DNA of 64,000 nucleotides from Xenopus tropicalis (lineage: Eukaryota > Chordata > Amphibia > Anura > Pipidae), in assembly GCF_000004195.4 (NCBI RefSeq), contig NC_030683.2, positions 7,144,411 through 7,208,410 on the forward strand. Direction: 5' to 3'. The stretch's first letter is position 1, and each line of letters starts with the position of its first letter. A model generated the notes under the pieces. It was not told where the DNA came from. It did not search any database and saw only the letters and a list, made by a program, of their open reading frames with translations. Both the position numbers and the translations under genes were made by a program. Below, in pieces: positions 61,635 to 64,000 of the stretch.

Positions 61635-61697
61635 CTGTGAACAACGTTATAATCAGGCAGGAATTTCAGTCCTAGGACTGAGCAGGCCGAGTAGAAA
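61635..61697 (-). pseudogene. Kinase exon, HR of HRD
   Basis: 63-nt open exon FYSACSVLGLKFLPDYNVVH ending in the first two bases of Arg; the next exon supplies the third base and D. Acceptor CTGTAG, donor GTAAGT. Confidence 0.75.
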
Positions 61698-62004
61698 CTA
61701 CAGAGAGTTGAAAAGAGAAAACTCCGTTTTTACTTTATGAACACAGGGTTATACATCTATATGGCAACACCAATGCTTACAGATAATTACAGCAGCAGAA
61801 AAAAGAAAACATTTGTACACATTTGTAGTGCACTAATAGTGCTACAATAGCAATTCCATAGTCAGAGTCATATTCCAGTGGGAATAAAGCGCCACCCATG
61901 CCGTGTCTATTAATTAGCCAATACTAATAATACCATTTAGGTGCATTGGTCAGGAATAAGGATATCACCCATGTGACCCTCCCTAAAAGCCCAGTAGCAC
62001 TTAC

Positions 62005-62174
62005 ATAGTTCTCTCCAGGGATATCCCTCATCTCAGCTGGAATGCCAAGTCCCCTCCTTCTGCATATTCCATCACAAAACAGATGTGATGGCCAGTGTTA
62101 AAAAAGAGGTGAATAGAGACACAACAAAATCATTTTTTTTCGCCAGCAGGAGAATGCACTGCTCTGAGAGAACA
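62005..62174 (-). pseudogene. Kinase exon, alpha-C to hinge, frameshifted
   Basis: 170-nt exon: SEQCILLLAKKNDFVVSLFT, then a -1 shift, then GHHICFVMEYAEGGDLAFQL and an in-frame TGA. VMEY and GGDL are the hinge residues of AGC kinases. Confidence 0.75.
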
Positions 62175-62467
62175 CTGGGAAATAACACCATCAAAAAGTC
62201 ATGCAATGAAAAATATAAAGTAAATACATTTATATTGTAATGTGTCTGCACATGTATTGTCATTGTAATTTAAGTAAATGACTCTTCTCATACAACATTG
62301 AAAATTTTACTGGGGCTACAACTAAGGAAGTTTAATTCAAAAACAGTATAGTTCTGTTTAACCCACTTCCTTAATCCATGGAAGGTGTTCAGTTCATTCT
62401 TCTTTATTAATATATATATATATCCAGATACAGAAGCCTATTATTAGACCCTGTCCTAATATCTCAC

Positions 62468-62595
62468 CAATGCTTTCTCAGCAGCAGCCTCTTGAACATT
62501 GTCTTCTCCATCCTGTGGCTTTTCCTCCTCCTTCTGACTCTTCGGGATCACAGACCTAAGAATGGATCCATCTGGGGAAGGATCAGCAGGAATTG
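62468..62595 (-). pseudogene. Kinase-gene N-terminal acidic exon
   Basis: 128-nt open stretch with acceptor TTTCTAG and donor GTGAGA: IPADPSPDGSILRSVIPKSQ, then KEEEKPQDGEDNV. Low-complexity linker, assigned to the kinase gene by order only. Confidence 0.5.
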
Positions 62596-62650
62596 CTAGA
62601 AATGCAACAAAAATAAGAGAACAATTTTTTATTAAAACAAATATCACACC

Positions 62651-62654
<4 letters not shown>

Positions 62655-62698
<44 letters not shown>
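62655..62698. repeat. TA microsatellite
   Basis: (TA)n of about 40 bp in the kinase pseudogene region; a shorter one is at 58664-58686. Confidence 0.9.
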
Positions 62699-62701
<3 letters not shown>

Positions 62702-62999
62702 TTATTTTATATGAAGTTTAGGCATGGCATCAGTGTTGATCATGATGTTAATGGTTATGGGCACCTTTAGAACTCAGTAAGTACATACAATACAACTAAT
62801 TATTTAATAAATCTATCTGGAGGAGTCTGGACTTCTTTCTCTTCCATGTTATCCTTTGCCTTTGGGATTGACTCATTATCTGAGACCTGAAGGAGAAGAT
62901 AGATAGCACTTGATTGGTTTTCGGCAGAACAACAGTGATGTGTATTTTATTCATAAATTAGTTAGTACAACAAATGCTGCCAATATATTGTACTTACTC

Positions 63000-63108
63000 T
63001 AAAGGCCCTAATGGGAGCAACACACCAATTAAACAAATTGAGTGCTTTCTCTCATTTTCTATCTCACTGGGCTTCTCTCCATGCAAGTCCATATCATGGG
63101 AAGTATCT
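63000..63108 (-). pseudogene. Exon-like segment upstream of kinase exons
   Basis: After TTATTCAG the minus strand reads TSHDMDLHGEKPSEIENERK and may end at a GTAAGT near 62999. Weak, no homology recognised. Confidence 0.3.
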
Positions 63109-63467
63109 GAATAAAAATGATACTCAGTTATAGGTGGGCTTGCAATAGTAATCACTATCACTAGTGGCTTGGGTCCTCTGATCGGTCATTGAACAGTATA
63201 TAATTGGTGGAATAGTCACTAAATTAATTATCCATTTACTCTAGTTCAGATTATAGGACTTGAAGCTCTTTTTATCTTTTGGAGGTACAACTTGATACCC
63301 ACATTTGACTCCCCAAAAAAGAGAAGTCTATTCCAGGTTTGGTTATGGCTACTCCTTGACTACTGATGTTTTCCTATTAGTTATATTGCCAAACGAACAC
63401 CAGGTATAATCATCAAAAATTAGAAAATAAAGGATGATATTTGTAAGCAAGTTATTAAATACTGTAC

Positions 63468-63555
63468 CTGAAAATTGCTGGTCTTCAGAAGCCCATGCTT
63501 CATGGGGTCTAAAATTATCTTCTTTGTCTGTACTACCCCACGTGGCAATAAGGTC
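63468..63555 (-). pseudogene. Exon-like segment, repeat A
   Basis: 88-nt open segment DLIATWGSTDKEDNFRPHEA, then WASEDQQFS, acceptor TTTACAG, donor GTACAG. A related segment with a similar upstream intron lies at about 63700-63890. Confidence 0.42.
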
Positions 63556-63699
63556 CTGTAAACGCAAAATGTTAAAAGACATTTAGCATTTTGTACTATA
63601 AAATATAAAGCTTATGAAATACAGTCAGTATTATAAAAGACAAAGACACTGAATGCAATGTATATACATCAATAACATCAATATATATAGTCTCAATAC

Positions 63700-63885
63700 T
63701 GCTTTGTGAGAATTCCATCCTTTCTCCAATTCCTACAGGCACATCAGCTCTGTCGTTGGCAATGGAATCCTCTTGTTCTTTTAAAAGACTTAGGTCCTTC
63801 ACAAACCCATGCTTCAAGGGGGGGTTTGATAACCTATTATGGCCTCCTTGACAACAAGCTCAGCCCACTTGGCAACAATGTGCTG
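63700..63885 (-). pseudogene. Exon-like segment, repeat B
   Basis: Starts HIVAKWAELVVKEA after TTTACAG, resembles the segment at 63468-63555, and has a run of seven C after which the frame shifts to KHGFVKDLSLLKEQEDSIAN. Confidence 0.3.
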
Positions 63886-64000
63886 TAAATGTAAAATTTT
63901 AAAACACATTTAGCATTTTCTATAACTATGAAATATAAAACAGCTGAAATACAGTCAATATTATATTCCCCCCTCCCCCTGAACAAAACCTGCCCTTATT

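Larger units (their letters stand above)
59998..63900 (-). pseudogene. AGC-type protein kinase pseudogene
   Basis: On the minus strand an ordered set of splice-bordered exons spells parts of an AGC-family Ser/Thr kinase (PKC/SGK-like): an acidic N-terminal exon, the alpha-C to hinge region, the HRDLKP catalytic loop, [15 protein letters not shown] with [15 protein letters not shown] and the C-lobe end. Breaks: no glycine-rich ATP-loop exon is visible between 62175 and 62467, a -1 shift and a TGA occur in the hinge exon, TAG replaces the Glu codon in DLKPEN, and the APE exon has poor borders. A hAT MITE (60700-61382) sits between the DFG and APE exons. I cannot name the parent gene. The 5' part may continue beyond the right edge. 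Confidence 0.75.

Overview
This window looks like nuclear DNA of a clawed frog (genus Xenopus; species not decidable by eye). Evidence: long introns with GT-AG exons of an alpha-2-macroglobulin (A2M) family gene, and a dense load of interspersed repeats recognisable as Xenopus families. These include hAT-type MITEs with 8-bp target duplications, the short element ending CAGGTATGGGA...TCCCATACCTG, a foldback repeat, CR1-like LINE pieces, a Tc1 piece and a Penelope-like piece. There is no bacterial-style gene organisation.

Layout. (1) 1-780: tandem foldback-type repeat. (2) 1584-15347, minus strand: exons 1-16 of an A2M-like copy. Exons 1-6, 8-12 and 16 are open, exons 7, 13, 14 and 15 carry frameshifts, and nothing after exon 16 is found, so it is a partial copy or pseudogene. 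(3) 15.6-24.1 kb: repeat-rich spacer between two head-to-head promoters, with no gene I can support. (4) 24398-57431, plus strand: a full 36-exon A2M-like gene with signal peptide, thioester PYGCGEQ, receptor-binding domain, stop codon and ATTAAA signal. Exons 15-36 (2739 nt; 912 codons plus stop) have no lesion at all, but exons 3, 7, 11, 12, 13 and 14 carry frameshifts or stops. (5) 57.5-59.9 kb: spacer with a Penelope-like GIY-YIG remnant. (6) 59998-63900, minus strand: exons of an AGC-type protein kinase (HRDLKP, DFG, APE and subdomain XI), decayed by a stop in DLKPEN and by frameshifts, with a hAT MITE between two of its exons.

The two A2M copies are inverted relative to each other, and their promoters plus exon 1 (about 425 bp) and exon 6 with its flanks (about 290 bp) are almost identical. 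The remaining homologous exons differ by substitutions and indels, which is the pattern expected of patchy gene conversion. If functional, the plus gene would make a secreted broad-range protease trap: a protease cuts the bait (exons 17-18, here with collagen-like Gly-X-Y triplets), the thioester (exon 24) reacts, and the receptor-binding domain (exons 31-35) is exposed. The lesions say the full-length product is not encoded as written here, unless the 5' half is mis-assembled or contains sequencing errors.

Other points of interest: tandem amplification inside several unrelated repeats; a minisatellite in intron 20 made of nine copies of exon 20's own splice-donor junction; and a hAT insertion whose 8-bp target duplication copied the splice donor of exon 34. 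All calls come from reading the sequence by eye; no alignment or database search was run.
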